A stretch of 34,178 nucleotides of DNA from Anaerolineales bacterium (GTDB lineage: Bacteria; Chloroflexota; Anaerolineae; Anaerolineales; DRMV01): positions 1 through 34,178 of the forward strand of contig JALUDX010000135.1 in the NCBI GenBank assembly GCA_027053355.1, given 5' to 3'. Under the pieces are notes generated by a model that worked only from the letters and a program-made list of their open reading frames with translations, searched no databases and had not been told where the DNA came from. The position numbers and the translations under genes were made by a program. Position 1 is the stretch's first letter, and every line of letters starts with the position of its first letter. Positions 15,963 through 24,852 of this stretch are shown here, one piece after another.

Positions 15963-15971
15963 CGAGGAACC

Positions 15972-16916
15972 ATGGCTCCTGAAAGCATTTACGCCCACGT
16001 GAACCTGCGCCGCAATTATCGGCGGCGGAAAATCCTCAACACGGTGATGCTCTCCCTCACCGGCGTAACCGTGGCCTTGGCCGTGCTGCCCTTGGTCTGG
16101 ATCACGGTGTACGTGCTGCTCAAAGGGGGGCGCTACCTCAATTTAGCCCTCTTCATCCACCTGCCCGCACCCATGGGGACGCCCGGCGGCGGGGTGCTGC
16201 ACGCCATCGAGGGCAGCCTGGTAATGGTGTTGCTGGCGTCACTGCTGGCCATTCCCGTGGCCTTGCTGGCCGCGTTTTACCTGCTGGCCCGGCCCAACAC
16301 CGCGGTAGCCCAGGCCGTGCGTTTCAGCACCGACATGCTGGCCGGCATCCCTTCCATCGTAGTCGGCTTGTTTGGCTACGCAGTCATCGTGGTCACCCAG
16401 AAGCACTATTCCGCCTTTGCCGGCGGCGTGGTTTTGGCCATCATCATGCTGCCGGTGGTGTTGCGCTCGGCCGAAGAAATGCTGAAACTGGTGCCGCCCG
16501 AAATGCGCGAAGGCGCCCTGGCCTTGGGCGCACCCGAATGGCGCGCTGCGCTGCGGGTGGTGTTGCCCGCGGCTATGGAAGGCATCGTCACCGGCGTGAT
16601 GTTGGGCATTGCCCGCGCGGTGGGCGAAACCGCGCCCCTGCTCTTCACCGCGCTGGGCAACGACCATTACGAAATCGGCCAGATCGTCCGCCAGGGATTG
16701 CACTACCACCAAAGCATGGGCCAGATTTTGGGGCAAATTTTCGGCCAGCCTGCCGACGCGCTTCCCCTCACCTTGTGGAAATACGCCCAGCAACCTTACC
16801 AGGAACGCGTCCAACTGGCCTGGGCGGTGGCTTTCGTATTGATGCTCTTCGCGTTGGGGCTCAACATCGCAGCCCGCGCCTGGCTGGCCTACCGCCGCCG
16901 CAAACTCTACGGCTAA
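15972..16916 (+). CDS. pstA: Phosphate ABC transporter permease PstA
   Basis: The 314-residue membrane protein pairs with PstC. It contains [21 protein letters not shown] and the cytoplasmic loop [48 protein letters not shown], which contacts the ATPase and is diagnostic for PstA. The C-terminus carries the usual last helix and a basic tail (YRRRKLYG). It begins 9 bases after pstC and ends 16 bases before pstB, consistent with a single operon. Confidence 0.95.
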   Translation: MAPESIYAHVNLRRNYRRRKILNTVMLSLTGVTVALAVLPLVWITVYVLLKGGRYLNLALFIHLPAPMGTPGGGVLHAIEGSLVMVLLASLLAIPVALLAAFYLLARPNTAVAQAVRFSTDMLAGIPSIVVGLFGYAVIVVTQKHYSAFAGGVVLAIIMLPVVLRSAEEMLKLVPPEMREGALALGAPEWRAALRVVLPAAMEGIVTGVMLGIARAVGETAPLLFTALGNDHYEIGQIVRQGLHYHQSMGQILGQIFGQPADALPLTLWKYAQQPYQERVQLAWAVAFVLMLFALGLNIAARAWLAYRRRKLYG

Positions 16917-16932
16917 ACGGAGGAAAAACCGG

Positions 16933-17757
16933 ATGACGCAACAACCCGTCGCCTTAAACCGCACCGACAAGCCGGCTGCCGTCGCCTCGGCCACCAAAAT
17001 GGTCATCCGTGGGGTGTCGGTTTATTACAAAACCTTCCGCGCCATCAAAAACGTCGACCTCCCCGTCTACGAAAACCGCATCACCGCCTTCATCGGCCCC
17101 TCGGGCTGCGGCAAGTCTACCCTGTTGCGCACCCTCAACCGGATGAACGACCTGATCCCCGGCGCGCGGGTGGAAGGGAAAGTGCTGCTGGACGGCGAAG
17201 ACATCTACGCGGCAGGGCAAGATGTGGTCGACATCCGCCGTCGGGTGGGCATGGTTTTTCAGCGGCCCAATCCCTTCCCGATGAGCGTGTATGACAACGT
17301 GGCTTTTGGCCTGCGGCTGCTGGGCATTCGCCAGAAGAGCATCCTCGACGAAGTGGTCGAACGCAGCCTGCGGGCGGCCGCACTGTGGGAACACGTGTGC
17401 GACAACCTGAACCAATCGGGCATGGCCCTTTCCGGCGGCCAGCAGCAGCGGCTGTGCATTGCCCGCGCCATCGCGGTGGAACCCGAAGTCATTCTGATGG
17501 ACGAGCCGACTTCAGCCCTCGACCCCATCGCCACCCTCACCATCGAAGATTTGCTGCAAACCCTCAAGGAGAACTTCACCATCGTCATCGTGACCCACAA
17601 CATGCAGCAGGCCGCGCGCATTTCCGACTACACCGCCTTCCTCAGCATGGACGACGACCGCGCCGGCTACCTGGTCGAATTCGGCCCCACAGTAGAACTT
17701 TTCACCAACCCCAAAGAAAAACTGACCGAAGATTACATCACCGGCCGCTTTGGGTAA
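16933..17757 (+). CDS. pstB: Phosphate ABC transporter ATPase PstB
   Basis: The 274-residue ATPase energises the PstCA channel. Visible motifs are Walker [10 protein letters not shown], the Q-loop region [27 protein letters not shown] (PFPMS is characteristic of PstB), signature LSGGQQQR, Walker [14 protein letters not shown] and the H-loop [25 protein letters not shown] site precedes the ATG. The N-terminal ~25 residues are a slightly longer leader than usual. It is followed 70 bases later by phoU. Confidence 0.96.
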   Translation: MTQQPVALNRTDKPAAVASATKMVIRGVSVYYKTFRAIKNVDLPVYENRITAFIGPSGCGKSTLLRTLNRMNDLIPGARVEGKVLLDGEDIYAAGQDVVDIRRRVGMVFQRPNPFPMSVYDNVAFGLRLLGIRQKSILDEVVERSLRAAALWEHVCDNLNQSGMALSGGQQQRLCIARAIAVEPEVILMDEPTSALDPIATLTIEDLLQTLKENFTIVIVTHNMQQAARISDYTAFLSMDDDRAGYLVEFGPTVELFTNPKEKLTEDYITGRFG

Positions 17758-17827
17758 CAGTCCGTCCTCTGCAAACGCCGCAGTTCCCCCGCTTGAACAG
17801 AGACTGCCCCCGAAAAAGGAGAACCCC

Positions 17828-18505
17828 ATGCCCCGTCAAGTGTTAGAAAGCGAAATTCAGAACCTCAAAAATCAGATTTTGCGTTTAGGCGATATGGTGC
17901 GGCAGGCCATGTTGGACGCCATCGAAGCCCTCAAGCACCGCGCTACCAACCGCGCGCGGCAAATTATTGCTGCCGATCAAGCGATCAACGCGCTGCGCTT
18001 CGATATCGAAAAGGCTGCTTTGGTGGTCATCGCCACTCAACAACCCTTGGCGCACGATTTACGTTTTTTGGCTTCGGTGTTGGATATTGCTGGGGAATTG
18101 GAGCGCATGGGTGACTATGCGAAAGGGATAGCGAAAATCAACATCCTCATGGGCGACAAGCCTTTGCTCAAGCCCCTCATCGACCTCCCCCGCATGGCTA
18201 ACATCACCGCCGATATGCTCCAGGCCGCGCTGCAAGCCTTCGTCAACGACGACGCGGAAACCGCCGCTGCCATCCCCCGCCGCGACGATGAGGTAGACGG
18301 CCTCTACAACCAGATTTACCGCGAACTCATCACCTTCATGATTCAAGACCCCAAAACCATCGACCAGGCCAACTACCTGCTCTGGGCAGCCCACAACGTG
18401 GAGCGCATGGCCGACCGGGTGACCAACATCTGCGAACGCACCATTTTCACCGCCTCAGGCGAAATCGTAGAACTGGACACCGACGAGAACGGCAACGCGC
18501 GATAG
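17828..18505 (+). CDS. phoU: Phosphate transport system regulator PhoU
   Basis: The 225-residue protein is two copies of a three-helix PhoU domain. The metal-binding type motifs are seen in DLRFLASVLDIAGELERMGDYAKGIAK and, in the second half, YLLWAAHNVERMADRVTNICERTIF. PhoU links PstSCAB status to the sensor kinase, keeping the Pho response off when phosphate is plentiful. An AAGGAG site is just before the ATG at 17828; the ORF-track start overlapping pstB is less likely. No PhoR/PhoB genes are in the window. Confidence 0.95.
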   Translation: MPRQVLESEIQNLKNQILRLGDMVRQAMLDAIEALKHRATNRARQIIAADQAINALRFDIEKAALVVIATQQPLAHDLRFLASVLDIAGELERMGDYAKGIAKINILMGDKPLLKPLIDLPRMANITADMLQAALQAFVNDDAETAAAIPRRDDEVDGLYNQIYRELITFMIQDPKTIDQANYLLWAAHNVERMADRVTNICERTIFTASGEIVELDTDENGNAR

Positions 18506-18523
18506 AAAAAGGGGATGCGAGAT

Positions 18524-19303
18524 TTACCCCGCGCAGACTTCAGCCCAAAAGGAGCGCACCGCCTGGGCTACCATTTCAGGCTGTTCTAACATCACCATGT
18601 GCCCCGCGGCTTCTACGGTGACCAACCGGCTGCGGGGCAACTTCTCCCGCAGGAAAAACGCCGCGCTCAACGGCATCATCTTGTCCAGCACACCATGCAC
18701 GATCAACGCGGGCACGTCGATGGCGGGCAGGTCGGCACGCGCGTCGAACCGGTCGCAAGCCAAGAAGTCGTTGTGCACCACGGTGTGGCGGGTTTCCAAC
18801 ATCCGCCGTGCGGCCAGTTCCCGCAGGCGGGGCGACGCCTGGGGGGCAAAAGACCATTTGACGATGCTTTTCACCGCCGCGGGGAAGGCCGCTTCATGGG
18901 CTGTGCTTTCCAGCAGGCGAGGGTTGACCGGCAAGCGCGCTCCCGTTCCCACCAAACCCAGCGCAGCGACCTTTTCAGGCTGCTCGCGCACCAGCGCTAA
19001 CACGATTGCGCCGCCCATGCTGTGCCCCACCCACAGCGCAGGCGGGAGCCCCAACCCCTCGGCCCAAGCCGCGAGGCCGCGGGCATACTCTTCGATGCGC
19101 TGTGCGCCGACGCCCTCGCTGCGGCCATGGCCGGGCAAATCCACCGCCAGGGTGCGCACGCCGGGCAAACGGCGCAACGGGGGCGGCCAATGCAAATGAT
19201 TCCCGCCAGCGCCGTGCACCAACACCACGGGGCAATCCGCTCCGCCCACGGCGAGGCGCAAGTCAGCCTCGGTGTAATACAAACCACGCCATTGGGGCAT
19301 CAT
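18524..19303 (-). CDS. Alpha/beta-fold hydrolase
   Basis: The 259-residue protein has the full alpha/beta hydrolase pattern. The oxyanion region is LVHGAGGNHLHW, the nucleophile elbow is GHSMGG (Ser95), the acid is probably the Asp in VHGVLDKMM, and the catalytic histidine is in AAGHMVMLEQPE. A lid-like insertion lies between about residues 125 and 190. The substrate is unknown: such proteins act on esters, lactones, epoxides or haloalkanes. An AGGAGA sequence precedes the start. It converges with phoU, with only 18 bases between the stop codons. Confidence 0.88.
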   Translation of the reverse strand: MMPQWRGLYYTEADLRLAVGGADCPVVLVHGAGGNHLHWPPPLRRLPGVRTLAVDLPGHGRSEGVGAQRIEEYARGLAAWAEGLGLPPALWVGHSMGGAIVLALVREQPEKVAALGLVGTGARLPVNPRLLESTAHEAAFPAAVKSIVKWSFAPQASPRLRELAARRMLETRHTVVHNDFLACDRFDARADLPAIDVPALIVHGVLDKMMPLSAAFFLREKLPRSRLVTVEAAGHMVMLEQPEMVAQAVRSFWAEVCAG

Positions 19304-19435
19304 CTTCTCCTGGGGGAAAGAGGGAGCAACTGTTCGGCTTTTTAGGTCGCCAATCTGGGTTTTCTGGTAACTACCTGCCCTGCGCCGAAAACGAGGCTGA
19401 CAAGCAATTTCGTCTTCGCTCAGGGCGGCGGCTCA

Positions 19436-19472
19436 GCCCCCTCTCCTCTCCCAATGGGAGCGGAGAGGGGGC
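19436..19472. repeat. Large GC-rich hairpin downstream of the kinase-like gene
   Basis: GCCCCCTCTCC pairs with GGAGAGGGGGC (11 bp). After one mismatch, CTCCC pairs with GGGAG around an AAT loop. No T-run follows on either strand. It resembles the common 'ccctctccc...gggagaggg' extragenic palindromes. It lies in the 262-base spacer (19304-19565) that otherwise shows no gene. Confidence 0.65.
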
Positions 19473-19565
19473 GCGCAGCAGGGGTAAAGTGAGGGCGAAA
19501 AGCCACTGCAGCGCTTCTGGGTAGGTAATTACGTTTTCTGTGGTTTCCCTGCCCAGGCTGAGCGG

Positions 19566-20210
19566 TCACCCGTCGGCGAGGGGGAACCACATCCGGCAGC
19601 GCCAGGCTGCAGCCTCGGTTCGTCCTTCTTCCCAACGGCCTTGCAGGCAATCTGCGAGGGCCTGCATTTCGGCTGCGCCCAACGCGGCGCGCGGTTGGTC
19701 AGGCAATTGCCCTTCCGCAACCAGGCCGATGATTTCCACCCCCGCTTCGACAAACCGCAGGCGCAACTGCGCTTCGCGCTCCGGCGCGGCCTCACGCAGG
19801 CGGGTAAGGATTTCTTCCGCAGCCCAGAAAAGTGCCCGCCGCCGCACCAGGGACAAATCGGCGGCAGGCAACGCGCTTTCCACGAGCACCTTGGTCTTTT
19901 GTCCATAAACCTCTTCGGTTTTTCGGGCCAACAAGGCAAGAGCGGCTTCCAGGCCGTCCTCTTCCAATACCGCGGGGTAAAGGAGATAGAGCAGGTAGCG
20001 AATCTCTGTCGAGGCCTGGTGCGCTAAATGCTCGAGGGCAGTTACTTCGGCTAACCCCTCTTTGAGGGAACGTTGGCAAAGCCGCCGCGCAATGCCCGCC
20101 CGCATGGCCAGTGCGGCCACGGTCTGCGTTAGCCCGTCGTGGAGGGCACGCGCCAATTTCGCGCGCGCCGCCATCTCCAGTCGCAGCGTGCAGGGCGCAG
20201 GTTCACCCAT
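19566..20210 (-). CDS. Small soluble histidine-kinase-like protein with degenerate ATPase domain
   Basis: This 214-residue protein starts with a HisKA_3-type dimerisation helix (RAKLARALHDGLTQTVAALAMRAG) with the phospho-accepting His24. After IRYLLYLLYPAVLEEDGLEAAL comes a region aligned by eye with the HATPase N-box. There the usual E-x-x-x-N asparagine is Arg137 (AAEEILTRLREAA), and no DxGxG or GxGL motif follows. It has no membrane or sensor segment. It may be a kinase-dead phosphotransfer or regulatory protein rather than an active kinase; this is inference. Its ATG overlaps the end of adenine deaminase by 8 bases, so translation is probably coupled. Confidence 0.7.
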   Translation of the reverse strand: MGEPAPCTLRLEMAARAKLARALHDGLTQTVAALAMRAGIARRLCQRSLKEGLAEVTALEHLAHQASTEIRYLLYLLYPAVLEEDGLEAALALLARKTEEVYGQKTKVLVESALPAADLSLVRRRALFWAAEEILTRLREAAPEREAQLRLRFVEAGVEIIGLVAEGQLPDQPRAALGAAEMQALADCLQGRWEEGRTEAAAWRCRMWFPLADG

Positions 20211-21999
20211 TTTCCACCACCGGCATGAAAGCGAATTGGGTCACATCCACCAATCCCTTATCCGAAAGGCGCAGTTCGGGGATGACGACCAGCGCCATCA
20301 GCGCGAGTTGCATGTTGGGGTTCTTGATGCGGCAGCCGCAGGTGCGGAAGCCTTCCAGCACGGTGGCAGCCTTTTTCGCCACCACTTCGGCGCGCTCGGT
20401 GGACATCAGCCCCGCGATGGGCAGTTCCACCAAGCCGATGACCTGGCCGTCTTTCACCACTACCTGCCCGCCGCCCACCTCGGCGAGTTTGTTGGCCGCG
20501 ACGGCCATGCTTTCTTCGTCGGTGCCGACCACCAGCATGTGATGGCAGTCGTGCGCCACGGTGGAGGCCACCGCGCACTTGCCGCGGAAGCCAAAGCCGT
20601 GCACCAGGCCTACCTGCACCGTGCCCGTGGCGTGGTGGCGCTCTACCACCGCGGCTTTGGCAAGGCCCAGGTCGGCGTTGGGCTTCACTTCGCCGTCGGT
20701 GACGGGCACTTCCATCACCAGGTGCTTGGTGGGCGCTTGCCCTTCAATGATGCCGATGACGTGCGCCTTCGCCGTGCCGCTGGCTTTGGGCGCGGGCAGG
20801 CGGAAGTCGTTGGCGGTGAGGGGGCGCTTCAGGTGCACCGAGTTGCGCGCCCATTCGGGGTAAGGGTAGGTGGGCAGGTGGATCAGCAGGCTGCCGTCTT
20901 CGGCAATCAGGCGGCCTTTGGCAAATACCTTGTGCGCGTGGAAGTCGGCGATGTCGGGCACCAGCAGGATGTCGGCCCAGCGGCCCGGGGCAATCATGCC
21001 GATTTCGCGGCTGAGGCCGAAGTGCTCGGCGGTGTTGATGGTCATCATCTGGATGGCGGTCAGCGGCGGCAGCCCCTGGCTGACCGCGTGGCGCAGCACC
21101 CTGTCCATGTGTCCTTCGTTGACCAGGGTTTCGGCATGGCTGTCGTCGGTGCAGAGCAAAAAGCGGCGGGAATCCAGCCCCATTTCGGTAATGGCCTTGA
21201 CCTGCGGGGCGACATCCAGCCAGCCGGAGCCGTAGCGCAGCATGGCCTTCATCCCCTGGCGGACGCGGGCCACCGCGTCTTCCAGGCGGGTGCCTTCGTG
21301 GTCGTCTTCGGGGCCGCCGGCCACATAGCCGTGGAAGGGCAGGCCCAGGTCGGGGCTGGCGTAGTGCCCGCCGATGGTCTTGCCCGCGGCCGCGGTTTCG
21401 GCCATTTCCCGCAGCATTTTTTCGTCGCCGTTGAATACGCCGGGGAAGTTCATCATCTCGCCCAGGCCGATGATGCCTTCCCATTGCATGGCTTCGGCCA
21501 CGTCTTCGGGGGTGATGGTGCCGCCGGGGGTTTCCAGCCCTGGGGCCGAGGGCACGCACGAGGGCACCTGCACCCACACGTGGATGGGCTGCTGGCGGGC
21601 TTCGTCCACCATCAGGCGCACGCCCTTCAGGCCGAAGACGTTGGCGATTTCGTGGGGGTCAACGAACATGCCCGTGGTGCCGTGGGGGGCGACGGCGCGC
21701 ACGAATTCCGTCACCGTGACCATGCCCGATTCCACGTGCATGTGGCCGTCTAACAGGCCGGGCACTAAGTACATGCCTTGGGCGTCCACCACGGTGGTGT
21801 GTTCGCCGATGGTGTGGGAGGCGTCGGCGCCCACGAAGGCAATACGGCCATCGGCCACCGCGACGTCGGTGTGCGGGATGATTTCGCCGCTCTGCACGCT
21901 CACCCACTTGCCGTTACGGATGACCAGATCCGCGGGTTCGCGCCCCATGGCGACGGCGATGAGTTTTTGGCGGGTTCGATACCAGGCTTTGGCGTCCAT
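20203..21999 (-). CDS. ade: Adenine deaminase
   Basis: The 598-residue amidohydrolase converts adenine to hypoxanthine and ammonia. It has the family's N-terminal composite domain (ADLVIRNGKWVSVQSGEIIPHTDVAV), the metal site PGLLDGHMHVESGMVTVTEFVRAVAPHGTTGMFVDPHEIANV, and ALLCTDDSHAETL-like sequence around FLLCTDDSHAETLVNEGHMDRVLRHAV. The C-terminal domain has the VAHDCHHMLVVGTDEESMAVAANKLAEVGGG segment typical of the ade/adeC family. Length is normal. It lies near a second purine-base deaminase candidate, which suggests purine salvage. The kinase-like gene overlaps its stop. Confidence 0.95.
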   Translation of the reverse strand: MDAKAWYRTRQKLIAVAMGREPADLVIRNGKWVSVQSGEIIPHTDVAVADGRIAFVGADASHTIGEHTTVVDAQGMYLVPGLLDGHMHVESGMVTVTEFVRAVAPHGTTGMFVDPHEIANVFGLKGVRLMVDEARQQPIHVWVQVPSCVPSAPGLETPGGTITPEDVAEAMQWEGIIGLGEMMNFPGVFNGDEKMLREMAETAAAGKTIGGHYASPDLGLPFHGYVAGGPEDDHEGTRLEDAVARVRQGMKAMLRYGSGWLDVAPQVKAITEMGLDSRRFLLCTDDSHAETLVNEGHMDRVLRHAVSQGLPPLTAIQMMTINTAEHFGLSREIGMIAPGRWADILLVPDIADFHAHKVFAKGRLIAEDGSLLIHLPTYPYPEWARNSVHLKRPLTANDFRLPAPKASGTAKAHVIGIIEGQAPTKHLVMEVPVTDGEVKPNADLGLAKAAVVERHHATGTVQVGLVHGFGFRGKCAVASTVAHDCHHMLVVGTDEESMAVAANKLAEVGGGQVVVKDGQVIGLVELPIAGLMSTERAEVVAKKAATVLEGFRTCGCRIKNPNMQLALMALVVIPELRLSDKGLVDVTQFAFMPVVENG

Positions 22000-22019
22000 G
22001 AAAACCTCCGTGTGATAAG

Positions 22020-22092
22020 GGAACCGCAGATTTTTTCACAGATTACGCAGATTTTTTCTGCGAAATCTGCGTAATCTGCGGTTTACAGAAAC
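22020..22092. repeat. Dispersed repeat family, near-perfect palindromic copy before ade
   Basis: CAGATTACGCAGATTT and AAATCTGCGTAATCTG are perfect 16-bp inverted repeats separated by a few bases. The copy lies between the methyltransferase terminator and the ade start codon, so it may be within the ade leader. Confidence 0.8.
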
Positions 22093-22108
22093 ATCTCCGC
22101 GAAAAGGA

Positions 22109-22136
22109 AAACCGCGGCGAGTTGCTGCCGCGGCGG
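22109..22136 (-). terminator. Terminator after the TylF-like methyltransferase gene
   Basis: On the minus strand CCGCGGC-AGCAACTC-GCCGCGG is followed by TTTTCCTTTT. The 7-bp stem starts a few bases after the stop codon. Confidence 0.8.
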
Positions 22137-22139
22137 GGT

Positions 22140-22826
22140 TCAGCGCTTGACCACCATGGCCATCGCGTTGGCGAGTTCGATGACCTGGGGCACGAGGCCG
22201 GCTTCCTCGAAGGCGCGGCGCACCCCGGGGAACTGGTAATCGTGGGTCATCAACACCCCGCCGGGGCTGAGGCGGGGGTAAAAGAAGGCGATGCCGTCCT
22301 TGGTGCTCTGATAGAGGTCGACGTCCAGGAACACAAAGGCAAAGTTTTCCTCGGCTACCGGCGCGGCGGTTTCGGGGAACCAGCCGGGGTGGAAGTGCAG
22401 GTTGGGGTAGTCGGCTAAGTAGTGCTGCACGGCTTCTAACGAGGCGGCGAACATGCCCTTGCGGAAAAAGCCTTCGTCGTGGGCGGAAGCATCGGGCAGC
22501 CCGGCAAAGGTGTCGAAAATATGCAAAGGCTTGTCGCCCTTGGCCTCGGCAATCAGTTTGGTGCTCCCCCCGCGGTAGACGCCCACTTCCGCGTAAGCGC
22601 CTTCCACCGTGCGCTGGGCGCGCGCCACAGCGTAGAGGGCGAAAGCCTCCGCGGTGGTGATGCGCATGTCGCTTTCCCGGCACACCTGCTTGATGAGCGC
22701 CATCACTTCGGGATCCTTGTAGCCGTTGTACACCGGGCGTTCCCAGGCGCACAGGGCGCGGTGCAGCCACTTGCGGAAGGCGTCGGATTTGCTCAGGGCG
22801 GTGTAAATCCACGACTGGGTGCTCAT
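22140..22826 (-). CDS. TylF/MycF-like class I O-methyltransferase
   Basis: The 228-residue protein matches the macrocin O-methyltransferase (TylF) family. The SAM-binding region is GAYAEVGVYRGGSTKLIAEAKGDKPLHIFDTFAGLPD, followed by HFHPGWFPETA, the metal-binding FVFLDVDLYQSTKDGIAFFYPRLSPGGVLMTHDYQFPGVRRAF and a conserved end. Family members use SAM and a divalent metal to methylate sugar hydroxyls. Many bacterial homologues sit in surface polysaccharide loci, but no such genes are nearby, so the substrate is unknown. I chose the ATG at 22826; the ORF-track GTG start lies in repeat sequence. Confidence 0.85.
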   Translation of the reverse strand: MSTQSWIYTALSKSDAFRKWLHRALCAWERPVYNGYKDPEVMALIKQVCRESDMRITTAEAFALYAVARAQRTVEGAYAEVGVYRGGSTKLIAEAKGDKPLHIFDTFAGLPDASAHDEGFFRKGMFAASLEAVQHYLADYPNLHFHPGWFPETAAPVAEENFAFVFLDVDLYQSTKDGIAFFYPRLSPGGVLMTHDYQFPGVRRAFEEAGLVPQVIELANAMAMVVKR

Positions 22827-22845
22827 GAGGCAACACTTCACAGGA

Positions 22846-22950
22846 AAGAAGCACACAGAAGGCACAGAGAATTCACAGAAGGCACAGAAAAGTCAAAATT
22901 TTTCTTTCTGTGTTTTCTGTACTCATCTGTGCAATCTGTGTTTTTGATCT
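22846..22950. repeat. Dispersed repeat family copy between the methyltransferase and amidohydrolase genes
   Basis: cacacagaaggcacagagaattcacagaaggcacagaaaag is followed by its rough inverse tttctgtgttttctgtactcatctgtgcaatctgtg. It fills almost the whole spacer. Confidence 0.7.
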
Positions 22951-24333
22951 TTACCCGGCGATGCGGCGGGCGGCTTGGTTGTGGGCTTCAATCAGCGCGG
23001 GCAAATCTACGGTGGTGAGTTGGCCCTCTTTCACCACGAATTTGCCGCCCACCACGGTGTAATCGGCTCGCACGGGAGCGCAGAAGACGAGCGCCGCCAC
23101 CGGGTCGTGCAGCGCGCCGGCGTAGTCTAAGCGGTTGAGATTGACGGCGAAGAAATCGGCGGCTTTGCCCGGGGCGAGTTGGCCGATGTCGTCGCGCCCC
23201 AGCACGCGCGCGCCGCCGCGGGTTGCCATTTCCAGCGCCTGCCGGGCGGTCAGCAGCGGCGGAGCGCCCGAGCCGCTGCGCGAAAAGCCCAGCACACCGG
23301 AACGCACCCGCGCCAACAGCATCGCCATGCGGGTTTCTTCCAGCAGGTGCGAGCCATCGTTGCTCGCCGAGCCGTCCACGCCCAAGCCCACCGGCACGCC
23401 CGCCATCAGCATTTCGTAAATTGGCGCAATGCCGGAGCCCAACCGCATGTTGGAAGCCGGGCAATGCGCCACGCCCACCCCGTGCTCCGCATAAAGGGCG
23501 ATTTCTTCATCGTTCACATGGATGCTGTGGGCGAACCACACATCGGGGCCGATCCAGCCCAGTTCTTCCATGTAAGCCACCGGCTTCTTGCCGAATTTCT
23601 CCAGGCAGAAAATTTCCTCGTCCTCGGTTTCGGCAAGGTGGGTGTGCAGGCGCACGCCGTATTCGCGGGCGAGTTTGGCGCTTTCCCGCATCAGGTCGGC
23701 GGTGACGCTGAAGGGCGAGCACGGTGCGAGCACAATTTGCAGGAACGAGCCGGGCTTAGGGTCGTGGTATTGCTCAATCAGCCGCTGGGAATCTTTGAGG
23801 ATGAAATCTTCGTCTTCCACCACGCTGTCGGGCGGCAGGCCGCCCTTGCTCTCGCCGAGGCTCATGGAGCCGCGCGAGGCGTGCAGCCGCAGGCCGACTT
23901 CCTGAGCGGCTTCTATTTCGTCATCCAGCCGCGCGCCGTTGGGGTAGAGATACCAGTGGTCAAAGGCGGTGGTGCAGCCGGAAAGCGCCAGTTCGGAAAG
24001 TGCGGTTTTGGTGGCAATGCGGAATTCGGGCGGGGTGATGCGCGCCCAAATCGGGTAAAGGGTGGTCAGCCAGTGGAAGAGGTTGGCGTTTTGGGCGGCG
24101 GGGATGACGCGGGTGAGGGTCTGGTAGAAGTGGTGGTGGGTGTTGACCAGGCCGGGCAGCACGATGTACCCGCTCAGGTCAAGGATTTCGTCGGCGGTAG
24201 AAGGCAGTTCGGCCGTGAGGCCTACTTGTTCGATGAAGCCATCGCGGATGAACATGCCGCCGTTGGGAATTTCCCGGCGGGCATCGTCCATTGTCACTAA
24301 AACTTCGGCGTTGCGGATGAGGAGGGTGGGCAT
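22951..24333 (-). CDS. Amidohydrolase, probable 8-oxoguanine deaminase
   Basis: The 460-residue protein belongs to the AtzB/TrzN/8-oxoguanine deaminase group. The metal and substrate motifs are PGLVNTHHHFYQTLTRVIPAAQNANLFHWL, SGCTTAFDHWYLYPNGARLDDEI, HASRGSMSLGESKGGLPPD, APCSPFSVTADLM, HTHLAET, FAHSIH and GLGVDGSASNDGSH. The RGSMS, GGLPPD and APCSPFSVT combination fits 8-oxoguanine deaminase (8-oxoguanine to urate) better than guanine deaminase or triazine hydrolases, from memory of the family. This would clear an oxidised purine base. Adenine deaminase is two genes downstream. No clear Shine-Dalgarno sequence precedes the ATG. Confidence 0.82.
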   Translation of the reverse strand: MPTLLIRNAEVLVTMDDARREIPNGGMFIRDGFIEQVGLTAELPSTADEILDLSGYIVLPGLVNTHHHFYQTLTRVIPAAQNANLFHWLTTLYPIWARITPPEFRIATKTALSELALSGCTTAFDHWYLYPNGARLDDEIEAAQEVGLRLHASRGSMSLGESKGGLPPDSVVEDEDFILKDSQRLIEQYHDPKPGSFLQIVLAPCSPFSVTADLMRESAKLAREYGVRLHTHLAETEDEEIFCLEKFGKKPVAYMEELGWIGPDVWFAHSIHVNDEEIALYAEHGVGVAHCPASNMRLGSGIAPIYEMLMAGVPVGLGVDGSASNDGSHLLEETRMAMLLARVRSGVLGFSRSGSGAPPLLTARQALEMATRGGARVLGRDDIGQLAPGKAADFFAVNLNRLDYAGALHDPVAALVFCAPVRADYTVVGGKFVVKEGQLTTVDLPALIEAHNQAARRIAG

Positions 24334-24419
24334 GGGGAATTTTTTTTGGGGGGGTGGTCAATTGGTGGGTTGGTTACTTGGTCGGATGCGTGGTGGCTGA
24401 ACCAGAACACGACCGAGTT

Positions 24420-24846
24420 TTATTTCTCGTGTGCTTGCTCCAAAACAGCATCAATCACTCGCTGACTGATGCTAAATCCTTTCTCTCGTAATTGCGCTAA
24501 TTCAGGGCGAAGCATCTCATTGCTCCAGTTTGCGACGGCCTTTCTTTTCATCCATGAGCACCCAATCGGCCTGGAGTTCTCGCGCCAGAACGATGGTTTC
24601 TGCTTCTCCCAAATCAAGTTCATCAAGTAGGACTTCAACCGCCAAGCGGTCTCGCACTTCCTTCACCTTGATCCATGTCGCGGCTGACACTTCTTGTTTG
24701 GCTCCGCCTTTTTCGCGCCCGAACACCACGGCTTCGTCATACACCGCTTGGGGAATGTAAACCTCTCGGAAAATTTTCCGGAGTAACTCAAAGCGGCCTA
24801 TGGAGGCTAACCCAATCAGCGGTGTTGTGTTCGAGACCACAATCAT
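24420..24846 (-). pseudogene. Broken DUF3368/PIN-like toxin gene
   Basis: Residues 1-109 read as a DUF3368 PIN-like protein: MIVVSNTTPLIGLASIGRFELLRKIF, then VREVRDRLAVE-like sequence, DELDLGEAETIVLARELQADWVLMDEKKGRR, then a stop. The expected C-terminal end appears immediately afterwards in another frame (ELAQLREKGFSISQRVIDAVLEQAHEK). The segment that normally joins them (about 20-25 residues, ending in the family's LGVLLEAKRRGLI-like stretch) is missing. A small deletion with frameshift explains this. DUF3368 proteins are thought to be toxin nucleases paired with UPF0175; this copy is probably inactive. The two ORF-track lines at 24420 and 24517 are pieces of this one gene. Confidence 0.75.
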
Positions 24847-24852
24847 CGCGGC

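Noticed and set aside
20062-21753. 563-codon plus-strand ORF opposite adenine deaminase
   Set aside because: Shadow of ade; the amino-acid composition is His/Gly-rich and has no family features.
23179-24300. 373-codon plus-strand ORF opposite the 8-oxoguanine-deaminase-like gene
   Set aside because: Antisense shadow of a well-supported amidohydrolase.
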